From an uncultured Campylobacterales bacterium (GTDB lineage: Bacteria > Campylobacterota > Campylobacteria > Campylobacterales > Arcobacteraceae): a stretch of DNA of 64,000 nucleotides. Of the stretch, positions 25,745 through 34,862 are shown in pieces. Below the pieces are notes generated by a model, which saw only the letters and a program-made list of their open reading frames with translations, was not told the DNA's origin and made no database searches. Within the stretch, counting starts at the first letter, position 1, and the number at the start of each line of letters is the position of its first letter. The stretch is from assembly GCA_947503785.1 (NCBI GenBank), contig CANNFB010000010.1:1-64000 (forward strand). The letters are read 5' to 3'. The translations under genes and the position numbers were made by a program.

Positions 25745-27091
25745 ATGAGTACAGCAAGATTTAGTCGTTTTGGATTTATTTTGGCAGCAGTAGGTTCTGC
25801 AGTTGGTTTAGGAAACATTTGGAAATTCCCTTATGTTACAGGAGAATATGGTGGTGGAGCTTTTGTTTTAGTATACTTACTAACAGCTTTATTTATTGGA
25901 GTTTTTATTTTAATTGCGGAGTTACTAATTGGTAAATTAGGACAAAGTGATGCGGTTAGTATGTTTGAAAATCTAGCAGTTAAGAAAAAAAATATTTGGA
26001 AATATGCAGGATTTATTGCAATTGTTCCTTTGATTATTTTATCTTATTATTCTGTTGTAATTGGATGGATTTTTCACTATATTGCTATTTCTTTTCAGTC
26101 CTTACCTTCTACAGTTGAAGAATCAAAGAATATTTTTATGAGCTTATTAACATCTGATTTAAAAACACAATTAATGTATCATACAGTAGTTTTTATTTTA
26201 GTTACATCTATTATATTAAAAGGTATAAAAGATGGAATTGAGAAGATTAATAAGATTTTAATGCCACTATTAGCATTGATTTTAACAATTCTATTTGTTT
26301 ATTCTATTTCTGTTGATAGTTTTTCACAAGCAGTAACATTTATGTTTAATGCAGATTTTACAAAGTTAAGTTCAGAAGCTGTTATTGTTGCAATTGGACA
26401 AGCTTTTTATACTTTATCTTTAGGTATGGGAATTATTATCACTTATGCAGCATCCCTTCCTAAAAAAGTAAATATAGTAAAATCGTCAATACTTATTGCT
26501 GTAATTGATACACTAGTTGCAATAGTAGCTGGACTTATTATCTTTACTTTATTATTTGATAAAGGTGCAGAATCTACAAAAGGTGCTGGTTTAGTATTTA
26601 TTTCTCTTCCTTCTGTTTTTTATGAGTTTGGAAGTATTGGAAGTACTTTAGCTATTTTATTTTTTGTGGCTATTGCTTTTGCAGGTATTACATCAGCTAT
26701 TTCAATGTTAGAACCTATGGTTTCATATTTTGTAAATAGATTTAATTATTCAAGAATAAAAGCTGCATTAATATGTAGTATTTTCTTTTATGTATTAGGA
26801 ATTGCTGCATTATTATCTAATATTACAGATTATTCATCCCTGTTAATGGTAGGAGATAAAAACTTATTTGATTGGTTAGATTTTGTTTCATCTACTATTT
26901 TAGTTCCTTTAGGTGGAATCTTAGTTGTTGTATTTGTTGGACACTTTATGGATAAAGATAAAATTAATGCAGAACTAATACCTTTATTAGGAAATACTTT
27001 TACAAAAATATGGTTTTTTATGGTTAGGTATGTTATACCAGTGGCTCTTATTATAGTAATTTTAAATGAAACAGGAGTATTTAAATTCTAA
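25745..27091 (+). CDS. Sodium-dependent transporter, NSS (SNF) family
   Basis: 448 residues, 11-12 hydrophobic helices. Start at 25745 is chosen for the AAGGA ribosome site and because the family begins shortly before FGFILAAVGSAVGLGNIWKFPY, its unmistakable helix-1 sodium-site motif; YVTGEYGGGAFVLVY follows. IGQAFYTLSLGMGIIITYAAS (helix 6-7) is also conserved. Prokaryotic members move amino acids such as tryptophan, tyrosine or leucine with sodium; the substrate here is unknown. A BCCT gene follows 40 nt on and may be co-transcribed. Confidence 0.93.
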   Translation: MSTARFSRFGFILAAVGSAVGLGNIWKFPYVTGEYGGGAFVLVYLLTALFIGVFILIAELLIGKLGQSDAVSMFENLAVKKKNIWKYAGFIAIVPLIILSYYSVVIGWIFHYIAISFQSLPSTVEESKNIFMSLLTSDLKTQLMYHTVVFILVTSIILKGIKDGIEKINKILMPLLALILTILFVYSISVDSFSQAVTFMFNADFTKLSSEAVIVAIGQAFYTLSLGMGIIITYAASLPKKVNIVKSSILIAVIDTLVAIVAGLIIFTLLFDKGAESTKGAGLVFISLPSVFYEFGSIGSTLAILFFVAIAFAGITSAISMLEPMVSYFVNRFNYSRIKAALICSIFFYVLGIAALLSNITDYSSLLMVGDKNLFDWLDFVSSTILVPLGGILVVVFVGHFMDKDKINAELIPLLGNTFTKIWFFMVRYVIPVALIIVILNETGVFKF

Positions 27092-27130
27092 GAAAAAAAA
27101 TATATTTAATACAAATCAAAAAGGAAAATA

Positions 27131-29128
27131 ATGAACAATAATTTTAAGACAACAATCTTAAAACCTGTATTTATTCCATCAGTATTGTTTATAATACTAT
27201 TGGTAGTTTTTACAATAGTAAGTCCTGAACTTGCAAATAATGTTTTTAGTACAGTAAAGAATTTTGTAGCAGAAAAATTTGGGTGGCTTTACATGCTAAG
27301 TGTTGGAATTTTTGTATTCTTTGTTCTATTTCTAGCAATCTCGCCTTTTGGTAAATTTAAGTTAGGGCCTGATCATTCAAAACCTGAGTATACAAATATC
27401 TCATGGTTTGCAATGTTGTTTTCAGCAGGAATGGGAATTGGACTTATGTTCTGGGGTGTTGCTGAACCTGTAATGCAATATGTTTCTCCTCCTGTTGGTT
27501 CAAAAGAGAGTATTGACTCTGCAAAGATGGCTATGAATATTGTATTCTTTCATTGGGGAATACATGCTTGGTCTATTTATGCATTAGTTGGATTAGTATT
27601 AGCATATTTTTCATTTAGACATGGATTACCTTTATCAATTAGATCCGCACTATATCCTTTAATTGGGGAAAAGATTTATGGTGGTATCGGTCATACGGTA
27701 GATACAATTGCTGTTTTAGGAACAGTTTTTGGTGTAGCTACTTCTTTAGGATTTGGTGTTTTACAAGTAAATTCAGGATTAAACTATTTATTTGATATTC
27801 CTGTTGATATAATCACTCAAATAATATTAATTTCAGTTATAACTGCATTAGCAACAATTTCTGTTGTTTTAGGTTTAGATGGAGGAATTAAAAGATTATC
27901 AGAATTAAATCTATATTTAGCAACTTTTTTACTTTTATTTGTATTTATTGCAGGTCCTACATTTTTCTTATTAGGCGCTTATGTTCAAAATATTGGTTCA
28001 TATTTATCAAATATTATAGAAATGACGTTTAATCAATATGTTTATGATAAAACTTCATGGATGAGTTCATGGACATTGTTTTATTGGGCATGGTGGATTG
28101 CATGGGCTCCTTTTGTTGGTATGTTCATTGCAAGAGTTTCAAGAGGAAGAACTATTAGAGAGTTTGTAATAGGTGTACTTTTTGTTCCTGCTGGATTTAC
28201 ATTCCTTTGGATGACAGTATTTGGAAATAGCGCATTAGATGCTATTATGAATGATGGCTTTGTTATATTAACAACAGCTGTATCAGATGATGTTTCGACA
28301 GCTCTTTTTAAATTTTTAGAACATTTTCCTTTTTCTGGATTTACTTCAATTATTGCAGTTATTCTAGTAGTTACTTTTTTCATAACTTCAGCTGATTCGG
28401 GTGCTTTAGTAATTGATACAATTTCCTCAGGAGGGAAAGGTAATAATCCTGTTTGGCAAAGAATTTTTTGGGCAGTAACTCAAGGTATAGTAGCTATTGC
28501 ATTATTATTAGCAGGAGGGTTAGGGGCTTTACAATCAGCATCAATTATTATTGCCTTACCTTTTGCTATTATTATGTTAATCGCAGCTTGGGGATTATAT
28601 AAGGCATTAAAACTTGAAACGATTAGAAATGAGAGCTTAAAGCATCATATGAATGCAGGTCGTCATGGAAAAATTAGTGGATCATGGAAAGTAAGACTTA
28701 ATAGAATTATCGAGTTTCCAAAAAGAGATGAAGCAAAAAGATTTATTAATGAAGATGTTGTAATCGCAATGGAAGCTGTAAAAGAAGAACTTGCTTCTTA
28801 TTCTTGGAATGCAGAAATTATAAATGAAAAAGAAAAAGCTATTTCTATACTAAGAGTTGAACACTCTTTAGATTTTGACTTTATATATGAGGTTCGTACA
28901 CGAAATTACGACACTCCAACTTATGCATATCCTGAGTCAATTAACCCTACAAAAGAACAGAAAAAATATTCAAGAGTAGAAGTTTATTTACAAGATGGAA
29001 ATAAAGCATATGATATTTATGGTTATGACCATGATGCTATAGTAATTGATATTATTGATCAATTTGAAAAACATAGACATTTCTTACATAATACATCAAC
29101 TCTAAATCCTGCTGTACCAATAGATTAA
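27131..29128 (+). CDS. BCCT-family betaine/choline/carnitine transporter
   Basis: 665 residues. Twelve hydrophobic helices in the first 490 residues. Diagnostic motifs are FSAGMGIGLMFWGVAEP (about 97-113) and FYWAWWIAWAPFVGMFIARVSRGRTIREF (about 317-345, given here in two parts: WWIAWAPFVGMFIARVSRG and RTIREF). The long hydrophilic C-terminal tail of about 165 residues resembles BetT-type proteins, where it senses osmotic stress. AAGGAAAAT gives the ribosome site. It should take up a quaternary-ammonium osmolyte, with sodium or protons. Confidence 0.93.
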   Translation: MNNNFKTTILKPVFIPSVLFIILLVVFTIVSPELANNVFSTVKNFVAEKFGWLYMLSVGIFVFFVLFLAISPFGKFKLGPDHSKPEYTNISWFAMLFSAGMGIGLMFWGVAEPVMQYVSPPVGSKESIDSAKMAMNIVFFHWGIHAWSIYALVGLVLAYFSFRHGLPLSIRSALYPLIGEKIYGGIGHTVDTIAVLGTVFGVATSLGFGVLQVNSGLNYLFDIPVDIITQIILISVITALATISVVLGLDGGIKRLSELNLYLATFLLLFVFIAGPTFFLLGAYVQNIGSYLSNIIEMTFNQYVYDKTSWMSSWTLFYWAWWIAWAPFVGMFIARVSRGRTIREFVIGVLFVPAGFTFLWMTVFGNSALDAIMNDGFVILTTAVSDDVSTALFKFLEHFPFSGFTSIIAVILVVTFFITSADSGALVIDTISSGGKGNNPVWQRIFWAVTQGIVAIALLLAGGLGALQSASIIIALPFAIIMLIAAWGLYKALKLETIRNESLKHHMNAGRHGKISGSWKVRLNRIIEFPKRDEAKRFINEDVVIAMEAVKEELASYSWNAEIINEKEKAISILRVEHSLDFDFIYEVRTRNYDTPTYAYPESINPTKEQKKYSRVEVYLQDGNKAYDIYGYDHDAIVIDIIDQFEKHRHFLHNTSTLNPAVPID

Positions 29129-29140
29129 TTAAATTGAAGT

Positions 29141-29166
29141 GTTCATAAAGAGTATTCTTTATGAAC
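29141..29166 (+). terminator. Perfect 11-bp hairpin after the BCCT gene
   Basis: Stem GTTCATAAAGA/TCTTTATGAAC with loop GTAT, 12 nt after the BCCT stop. An ATG lies inside the right arm at 29161, which is the first possible start of the next gene; a hairpin there argues for a later start. Confidence 0.65.
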
Positions 29167-29208
29167 ATATTAAATCTTAATCTTAACATTCTTAAAAGGA
29201 TCGAAAAA

Positions 29209-31119
29209 TTGTATAAAATAGTGCATTTAATTACAAATGAAAATGACAAAGAAATTATTAATAAAATAACAGATTACATAAAAGAAAAGCATAATCTTCA
29301 AACTAAAACTTCTTCAACAAAGATTCAAATAGATGAAAAGAATGAAAGTACTTTATATCTTTTATATATAGATGATAAAAATGTAAAAGATTTTTTAAAA
29401 AAGAGTATCAATACTAGTCTTAATATAGGTGTTTTACCACATGAAGAATGTCCAAATACAATAAGTAATTATGCTATTTGCTCAGATATTTTTGAGGCTA
29501 TTGATGATGCTTTAAATCTTGAGTTATTAACTAAAATTGATTTATTAAAATGTAATGATAATATTGCGTTAAGCCGTATTTCTATTGGCGATATGCATGG
29601 AATGAATAGGCTTGATTATAATAAAAATAGTAGATTTCAAAAATTTAAAATATTTTACAAAAATTTAAAAGAATTAACTTTTAGGAACTATACTTTAACT
29701 ACTTCAAAAGAACATTCAATTCAAACTGTAGCTTCTGGAATAACGGTTTTAGAACATTCAAATAAAATAAATAAAGAATCTGCAATAAATGATGAACTCT
29801 CTCTTCATGATGGAAAATTAAATGCATATATTTTAGCACCAAGTTCATTGTTTTCTTATCTATGGTATTTAATTGCGATATTTTTTTATCAAAAAATATC
29901 TTTAGTTTCATTGCCAAAAAGTTTAGGCTATATAAAAACTACAAAATTAACAATCTCTTCTGATGATATTTTAGATTATAAAATAGATAATTGCGAATCA
30001 TATCAATCTTTAACTATTGAACTTGAGGTATTAAAAGATTGTATAAATATACATTTAGGAAGAGTTTTACAAGATATTGTTAATACTGACACTAATAATA
30101 TTGAAGAAAAAGATCTTATAAAAGTAAATTTACTACCAAAAGGTGAGTTGAAAAATATTCTGATTAATAATAAACTTCCTTTATTTAAAAAAGCTAGTGA
30201 TGATGATTTTAAAGATTTATTAACTACTTTAAAAGATAATGCAAAGTTTTCAAGCACTTATTTAATATTAATGATTTTAAGTACTTTATTAGCTACAACA
30301 GGACTTTTTGCAAACTCTGCACCTGTTATTATTGGTGCGATGATTTTAGCTCCTTTAATGGCTCCTATTATCTCACTATCAATGGGTGTTATTAGAACTG
30401 ATAAGTTTTTACTATTTAAAAGTATTAAAACCTTATCTATTGGTATTTTTATGGCTCTGTTATTTTCTGCTACTTATACACTGTTTATTCCTTTGGAACA
30501 AATAACTTCTGAAATGCAAGGGCGATTACATCCAAATTTACTAGATTTATTAGTTGCAATTTTTTCTGGAATAGCTGGAGCTTATGCCACTTCAAAAGAA
30601 GAAGTTGCAAAATCACTTGCTGGAGTTGCAATAGCCGTTGCATTAGTGCCACCTTTAAGTGTTACTGGTATTGGATTAGGTCTTGGGAATATTGATGTAA
30701 TATATGGTTCTTTTTTACTTTTTATTACAAACTTAGTTGGGATTACATTAAGTGCAGCTTTAACTTTTATATTTTTAGGTTTCGCACCTGTTACTAAAGC
30801 AAAAAAAGGGGTTTTTTACACTTCTATAATTATGGCAATAGTTGCTATTCCTTTATTTTTATCATTTATGAAAGTAGTGGATAGAAATAAATATTTCGAT
30901 GAGTTAAATAGTACTAAAACATTAATTTTAGATAATCAAAAAGTAGATTTAAATATTAAAACAATAGAAAATAGAAAAGATATGATTTTAGTAAATATTG
31001 AAGTAACTTCTATAAAGCCTTTAAGTATCAATGATTACAAAATTATACAAAGTAAACTACAAGAAAAAACAGACAAAAAACTTGCTTTAAAAGTAACACC
31101 TATTCTTCTATTAAACTAG
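29209..31119 (+). CDS. DUF389-family (TIGR00341-like) membrane protein
   Basis: 636 residues if it starts at the TTG at 29209, which has AAAAGGA 8 nt upstream; the frame also allows an ATG at 29161, but that lies within the terminator-like hairpin. The N-terminal 340 residues are soluble. Six or so membrane helices follow at about 350-560, with TTGLFANSAPVIIGAMILAPLMAPIISLSMG (parts: NSAPVIIGAMILAPLMAPI) and AGAYATSKEEVAKSLAGVAIAVALVPPLS, the DUF389 hallmark. Function unknown. Converges with the next gene (4-nt overlap). Confidence 0.85.
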   Translation: MYKIVHLITNENDKEIINKITDYIKEKHNLQTKTSSTKIQIDEKNESTLYLLYIDDKNVKDFLKKSINTSLNIGVLPHEECPNTISNYAICSDIFEAIDDALNLELLTKIDLLKCNDNIALSRISIGDMHGMNRLDYNKNSRFQKFKIFYKNLKELTFRNYTLTTSKEHSIQTVASGITVLEHSNKINKESAINDELSLHDGKLNAYILAPSSLFSYLWYLIAIFFYQKISLVSLPKSLGYIKTTKLTISSDDILDYKIDNCESYQSLTIELEVLKDCINIHLGRVLQDIVNTDTNNIEEKDLIKVNLLPKGELKNILINNKLPLFKKASDDDFKDLLTTLKDNAKFSSTYLILMILSTLLATTGLFANSAPVIIGAMILAPLMAPIISLSMGVIRTDKFLLFKSIKTLSIGIFMALLFSATYTLFIPLEQITSEMQGRLHPNLLDLLVAIFSGIAGAYATSKEEVAKSLAGVAIAVALVPPLSVTGIGLGLGNIDVIYGSFLLFITNLVGITLSAALTFIFLGFAPVTKAKKGVFYTSIIMAIVAIPLFLSFMKVVDRNKYFDELNSTKTLILDNQKVDLNIKTIENRKDMILVNIEVTSIKPLSINDYKIIQSKLQEKTDKKLALKVTPILLLN

Positions 31120-31616
31120 AAAGTAGGGGTTTCTTTTCTTTTATTTCTTACATCTTTAATCCATAATAAATTTAAAATAAATACAGATAAAAAGGCTAAT
31201 ACTGTAGATGTTATTGCCGTTCCTACATATAAAGATAATGCTATTTCATTTATATTTTCATTCATTGTTTCAAAGCTAAATTTTATAGGATCTTTTACGT
31301 TTAAGACAAAATTTCCTAATTCATATTCAAAATAGTATATAAAAGGCATTGTCAAAGGATTTGAAATCCAAACTAATAGAATTGTAACAGGTAAGTTAAC
31401 ATTAAAAATGATGGCTAATAATGCTACTACAGGCATTTGAAATGGCATTGGTATAAAGGCTATAAAGATTCCAATAAAAACCCCACCAAGAATTTTTCTT
31501 CTTGATAGACTCCATATCTCTCTTTTATAAAGTAATTTGCCAAAAATCTTTAGTAGCTTTTGATCTTTTATTTTTTCATGTGTTGGTAAAAGTTTTCTTA
31601 ATCTAGCTCTAGGCAT
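31116..31616 (-). CDS. DUF2062 membrane protein
   Basis: 166 residues. A basic N-terminus is followed by helices at about 45-70, 78-95 and 130-155. GGVFIGIFIAFIPMPFQMPV and WISNPLTMPFIYYFEYELG are the conserved DUF2062 motifs. Function unknown. Its reverse-strand stop overlaps the DUF389 stop. Confidence 0.85.
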   Translation of the reverse strand: MPRARLRKLLPTHEKIKDQKLLKIFGKLLYKREIWSLSRRKILGGVFIGIFIAFIPMPFQMPVVALLAIIFNVNLPVTILLVWISNPLTMPFIYYFEYELGNFVLNVKDPIKFSFETMNENINEIALSLYVGTAITSTVLAFLSVFILNLLWIKDVRNKRKETPTF

Positions 31617-31748
31617 AATTCCTCTTTCATACTACTATTAAGTATTATATAGTGAAATCAATTAAACTTTATAACTATTTTAATCAATCATCATTTATTA
31701 ATCAAAAATGTATTATTATAAAGAAAATTATATTTCTAAGGATAAATT

Positions 31749-32342
31749 ATTTCTACTACTAAAGAGACTAAGAAAAACTCTATAATTGAAAACTCATTAA
31801 AACTATTTTCTAAAAAAGGTTTTTATAATACAACAATACCAGATATTGCAAAAGCAATGAAGATGAGTGTTGGAAATATGTATAACTATTTTTCATCAAA
31901 AGAAGAACTTGCTAAGTATGCAATAAAATATTCAACTAATGTATTAGCTAAAGAGTTAAGGTCTGTAAATGAAATGGAACTGGCTTCAAAAGAAAAAATT
32001 TATGTATTTACAAGAAAATATTTTGAAAATGTGCAAAATTCACCTGAAGTTGTTGAATACTTTTTAAGAGTCTATTTATCAAATAGAGAAGTATTTAATA
32101 AAGGTTGTGAAGGTTTTATTTGTGTAGGAGATTTTGTAACTGAGGTTATGATTCTTTTAGATGAAGGTGCTCAAAATAAAGAGTTTAGAGAACAAGATTT
32201 TTTCCCTGCCTTTGCTATGATTATGGGATGCCTTGGGGGATTTGCTTTTTTAAGTGGTGAAAATGTACTTGAAAAAGATTTACTTGACTATTCTGATTCT
32301 GTAGCTGATAATATATATCGAGCATTAAAGTATGACGAATAA
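31749..32342 (+). CDS. TetR-family regulator of the hydrogenase genes (probable ATT start)
   Basis: 197 residues if translation starts at ATT 31749, 6 nt after AAGGA. The frame is closed by a TAA at 31743 and the first ATG is at 31857, inside the DNA-binding domain, which would delete half of it. Read from 31749 the protein starts STTKETKKNSIIENSLKLFS and continues SKKGFYNTTIPDIAKAM and MSVGNMYNYFSSKEELAKYA: a complete TetR helix-turn-helix and normal total length. The C-terminal ligand-binding part is not recognisable. It overlaps the following hydrogenase small-subunit gene by 11 nt, so the two are coupled. I infer it binds the ATGAATACTYATTCAT palindromes before hydA and the hyp operon. 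Confidence 0.8.
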   Translation: MSTTKETKKNSIIENSLKLFSKKGFYNTTIPDIAKAMKMSVGNMYNYFSSKEELAKYAIKYSTNVLAKELRSVNEMELASKEKIYVFTRKYFENVQNSPEVVEYFLRVYLSNREVFNKGCEGFICVGDFVTEVMILLDEGAQNKEFREQDFFPAFAMIMGCLGGFAFLSGENVLEKDLLDYSDSVADNIYRALKYDE

Positions 32343-33228
32343 AAACAAACCTACTATTGTATGGTTTCAAGCAATTACTTGTAATGGAAACACGCACTCA
32401 TTATTAAGTGCAAACTCTGCAAGATTAGAACTATTTTTAAATAGTTTTAATCTTATTTATCATCCTTCTTTAACTATTGATAAAAGTTTAGAAGATATCC
32501 TAAATCAAAAAGAAAAAATTGATTACTTACTAGTTGAGGGAGCAATATCTTCAAATAAAGATATATTTGCCTTATCAAATGATAATACAAATAACATACT
32601 AAATAAACTTGCTTTAAAATCAAATCATATTATTGCAGTTGGTTCTTGTGCTGCTTATGGTGGAATACATGCAAAATTTGAAGAACATAAAAATGTATCA
32701 GGAATAAAAGATAATATAAAAGAAAAAATTTTAAAAAACTTAAAACATGAAATTATAAATTTAAATGGCTGTCCAGTTCACCCTGAATGGATACTTCAAA
32801 CTCTCTTTACCTTAAAAGCTTATGGAAAAATATCAATAGATGATGAAGGTAGACCAGTTGAGTTATATAGTACTTTAGCTCATCATGGATGCACAAGAAA
32901 TGAATATTTCGAATGGAAAGTTGAAGGTGCATTTGGAAAAAAAGAAGGATGCTTATTTTATGACCAAGGTTGTCGTGGTCCTATGACACATAGCTCTTGT
33001 AATAAAATATTATGGAATGATGTAAGTTCAAAGACTAGAGTAGGGATGCCTTGTATTGGCTGTACTGAGAGTGATTTTCCTAGAAGTAATATGCTAGAAA
33101 CAAAAAAGAATATAGGTATTCCACTTGAAGTACCACTTGGTATTTCAAAACGTGCATATCTCTCTATTACCGGAATTGCAAAGACTTTTAAAATTGATAG
33201 ACTAAATAAAAAGCTAATGGATAAATAA
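32332..33228 (+). CDS. Group 2 (cytoplasmic, sensor-like) NiFe hydrogenase small subunit
   Basis: 298 residues with no Tat signal and no C-terminal membrane anchor, unlike the HydA protein encoded downstream. Iron-sulfur ligands are visible: ITCNGNTHSLL near the start (C-x-G-N where C-x-x-C is more usual), GSCAAYGG, NGCPVHPEW, HHGCTRNEYF, EGCLFYDQGCRGPMTHSSCN, and GMPCIGCTESDFP. The lack of signals and the partner's truncated C-terminus place it with HupU/HoxB sensors or with the soluble group 2d enzymes. Coupled to the TetR gene (11-nt overlap) and to the large subunit (adjacent). Either a hydrogen sensor or a soluble uptake enzyme. Confidence 0.87.
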   Translation: MTNKNKPTIVWFQAITCNGNTHSLLSANSARLELFLNSFNLIYHPSLTIDKSLEDILNQKEKIDYLLVEGAISSNKDIFALSNDNTNNILNKLALKSNHIIAVGSCAAYGGIHAKFEEHKNVSGIKDNIKEKILKNLKHEIINLNGCPVHPEWILQTLFTLKAYGKISIDDEGRPVELYSTLAHHGCTRNEYFEWKVEGAFGKKEGCLFYDQGCRGPMTHSSCNKILWNDVSSKTRVGMPCIGCTESDFPRSNMLETKKNIGIPLEVPLGISKRAYLSITGIAKTFKIDRLNKKLMDK

Positions 33229-34584
33229 ATGAAAACAATAGATTTAGTAGAAAGAATAGAAGGCGAAGCAAAATTAAGCTGTTCTTGGAAGAATAATATT
33301 GTAAGCGATGCTTCTATTGATTTTCTAAATTTTAGAGGCTTTGAATATATTTTAGAAGGAAAAGCTCCACTTGATGCGCTTGTATATACTCCACGTATTT
33401 GTGGTATTTGTGGACAAGCACACCTAAAAGCAACGGTTGATGCCTTAGAAGATGTATATAAAAATATAAATGAACCTTTAGTTATAACTCCTAAGGCTTT
33501 ACTGTTAAGAGAAATTGGACTAAATATTGAAATAATAGATTCTCATATAAAATGGTTTTATATGTTTATTATGCCAGATATTGTGAAGCTTGAAACAAAT
33601 AACTTAGGAATATACCAGCCTCTAAGTGGTAGGAGATGGTTAGAAGCTTCAAAAACAGCAAGTGAAACAATAAAAGCATTAGCATTAATTGGTGGACAAT
33701 GGCCACATACTTCTTATATGCTTCCAGGTGGAGTTATGAGTGATCCAACACTTTTAGAATTAACTTCAATGCAAAACTATATGGATTATGCAATAAGATT
33801 TTTTGAAAACTCAATTTCGGGAGTTGATTTTGATAAGTATTTGTCGTTTAATAGTGTTAATGACCTAGAATCTTTAGAAGGTGATTTAAAATATTTCAAA
33901 GATAATGCATTAAAACATAATCTTGATAAGTTGGGTAAATCTCATGATAAGTTTATATCTCTTGGTTCATCTTCACTATTTGAAGCAGGAAAAATAAGAC
34001 AAAGAACAGTTCATAAACTTGACTTGAACAAAATAAAAGAAAGTACTGAACATACTTTTTCAATAAAAAAAGAAGATAATACAAGTACTAAGACAACATG
34101 GTCAAAAAGTGTTTCTTATGATAATTCATTTTTTGAAACAGGCCCTTTATCAAGAGGACTAATATCAAATAGAAAGTTTATAAAAGAATTACATAAAACT
34201 TATGATGATTCGTGTATGACTAGAGTATTTGCTCGAATGGATGAATTAGCACATTTACTTGAAAATACTAAATCTTTAATAGCACAGGTAGATATAGGAG
34301 AAGAATCATTTATCAAACCAAAATACTCTTTAAAAGATATAGAAAAAGCTAGTGGAACTTCTGTTGTTGAAGCTTGTCGTGGTTCTTTATATCATAATGT
34401 AATAATCGAAAAAGGTAAAATAAAAAAATATGATGTAATAACTCCAACAGTTTGGAATTTAGGTCCTAGAAAAAAAGATGAAAATGGGGTTGCCCAAGAA
34501 GCAATAATTGGCTCACCAAGTATTGAAATTGCAAAGATTATTCTTAGAAGTTTTGATGTTTGCTCTGTTTGTACTACTCATTAA
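33229..34584 (+). CDS. Group 2 NiFe hydrogenase large subunit, ending at the final nickel motif
   Basis: 451 residues. L1 motif RICGICGQAH (about 57-66) and final motif DVCSVCTTH supply the four nickel cysteines. The protein ends exactly at the histidine, with no C-terminal peptide for the maturation protease, as in HupV/HoxC sensor hydrogenases and related group 2 enzymes. The last motif has Val where DPC-x-x-C has Pro. It begins directly after the small-subunit stop codon. Maturation still needs the HypA-F proteins, most of which are encoded in this window. Confidence 0.88.
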   Translation: MKTIDLVERIEGEAKLSCSWKNNIVSDASIDFLNFRGFEYILEGKAPLDALVYTPRICGICGQAHLKATVDALEDVYKNINEPLVITPKALLLREIGLNIEIIDSHIKWFYMFIMPDIVKLETNNLGIYQPLSGRRWLEASKTASETIKALALIGGQWPHTSYMLPGGVMSDPTLLELTSMQNYMDYAIRFFENSISGVDFDKYLSFNSVNDLESLEGDLKYFKDNALKHNLDKLGKSHDKFISLGSSSLFEAGKIRQRTVHKLDLNKIKESTEHTFSIKKEDNTSTKTTWSKSVSYDNSFFETGPLSRGLISNRKFIKELHKTYDDSCMTRVFARMDELAHLLENTKSLIAQVDIGEESFIKPKYSLKDIEKASGTSVVEACRGSLYHNVIIEKGKIKKYDVITPTVWNLGPRKKDENGVAQEAIIGSPSIEIAKIILRSFDVCSVCTTH

Positions 34585-34601
34585 AATACAATATTATAGA
34601 G

Positions 34602-34626
34602 AAACTGTATAAAAAGGTAACAGTTT
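34602..34626 (+). terminator. Weak hairpin after the group 2 hydrogenase genes
   Basis: Seven-base stem AAACTGT/ACAGTTT with an 11-nt loop, 18 nt after the large-subunit stop; the DNA that follows is A-rich rather than T-rich, so termination is uncertain. Confidence 0.35.
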
Positions 34627-34681
34627 ATAAAATAAAATAAATATATTTAATCTTTAAAATAATATTATTTATTTCTTATAA

Positions 34682-34697
34682 GTGAATACTTATTCAT
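34682..34697. promoter_or_regulatory. Palindromic operator O1 upstream of hydA
   Basis: GTGAATACTTATTCAT: inner arms TGAATA and TATTCA are perfect inverted repeats around CT. It matches the 34768 and 60944 sites at 14 of 16 positions or better. Probable binding site for the TetR protein at 31749. Confidence 0.6.
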
Positions 34698-34767
34698 TTT
34701 AATTCCCAAACTTTGGTAATCCTTAAAAAAATAAATTTATATAAATAAGAAAAGCTATTTTAATGCT

Positions 34768-34783
34768 ATGAATACTCATTCAT
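34768..34783. promoter_or_regulatory. Palindromic operator O2 upstream of hydA
   Basis: ATGAATACTCATTCAT: perfect six-base arms ATGAAT/ATTCAT around ACTC, 80 nt before the hydA ATG. It overlaps a possible -10 (TATGAAT), fitting repression. Confidence 0.65.
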
Positions 34784-34830
34784 CTTTTAAGTGTTAGTTA
34801 AGTTTAGTATTGTTAATTTGAATCTAGTAA

Positions 34831-34842
34831 ATGAACATTCAT
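34831..34842. promoter_or_regulatory. Shorter palindrome O3 (ATGAACATTCAT) beside the hydA ribosome site
   Basis: Arms ATGAA/TTCAT around CA, 4 nt closer together than in O1 and O2, 20 nt before the hydA ATG. It may be a weak third site or a chance relative. Confidence 0.35.
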
Positions 34843-34862
34843 TTTTTAAAGGAGAGTTATAT

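Noticed and set aside
31621-31748. Operator palindrome upstream of the TetR gene (self-regulation)
   Set aside because: No ATGAAT...ATTCAT pair was found in this stretch, so autoregulation through the same site is not supported.
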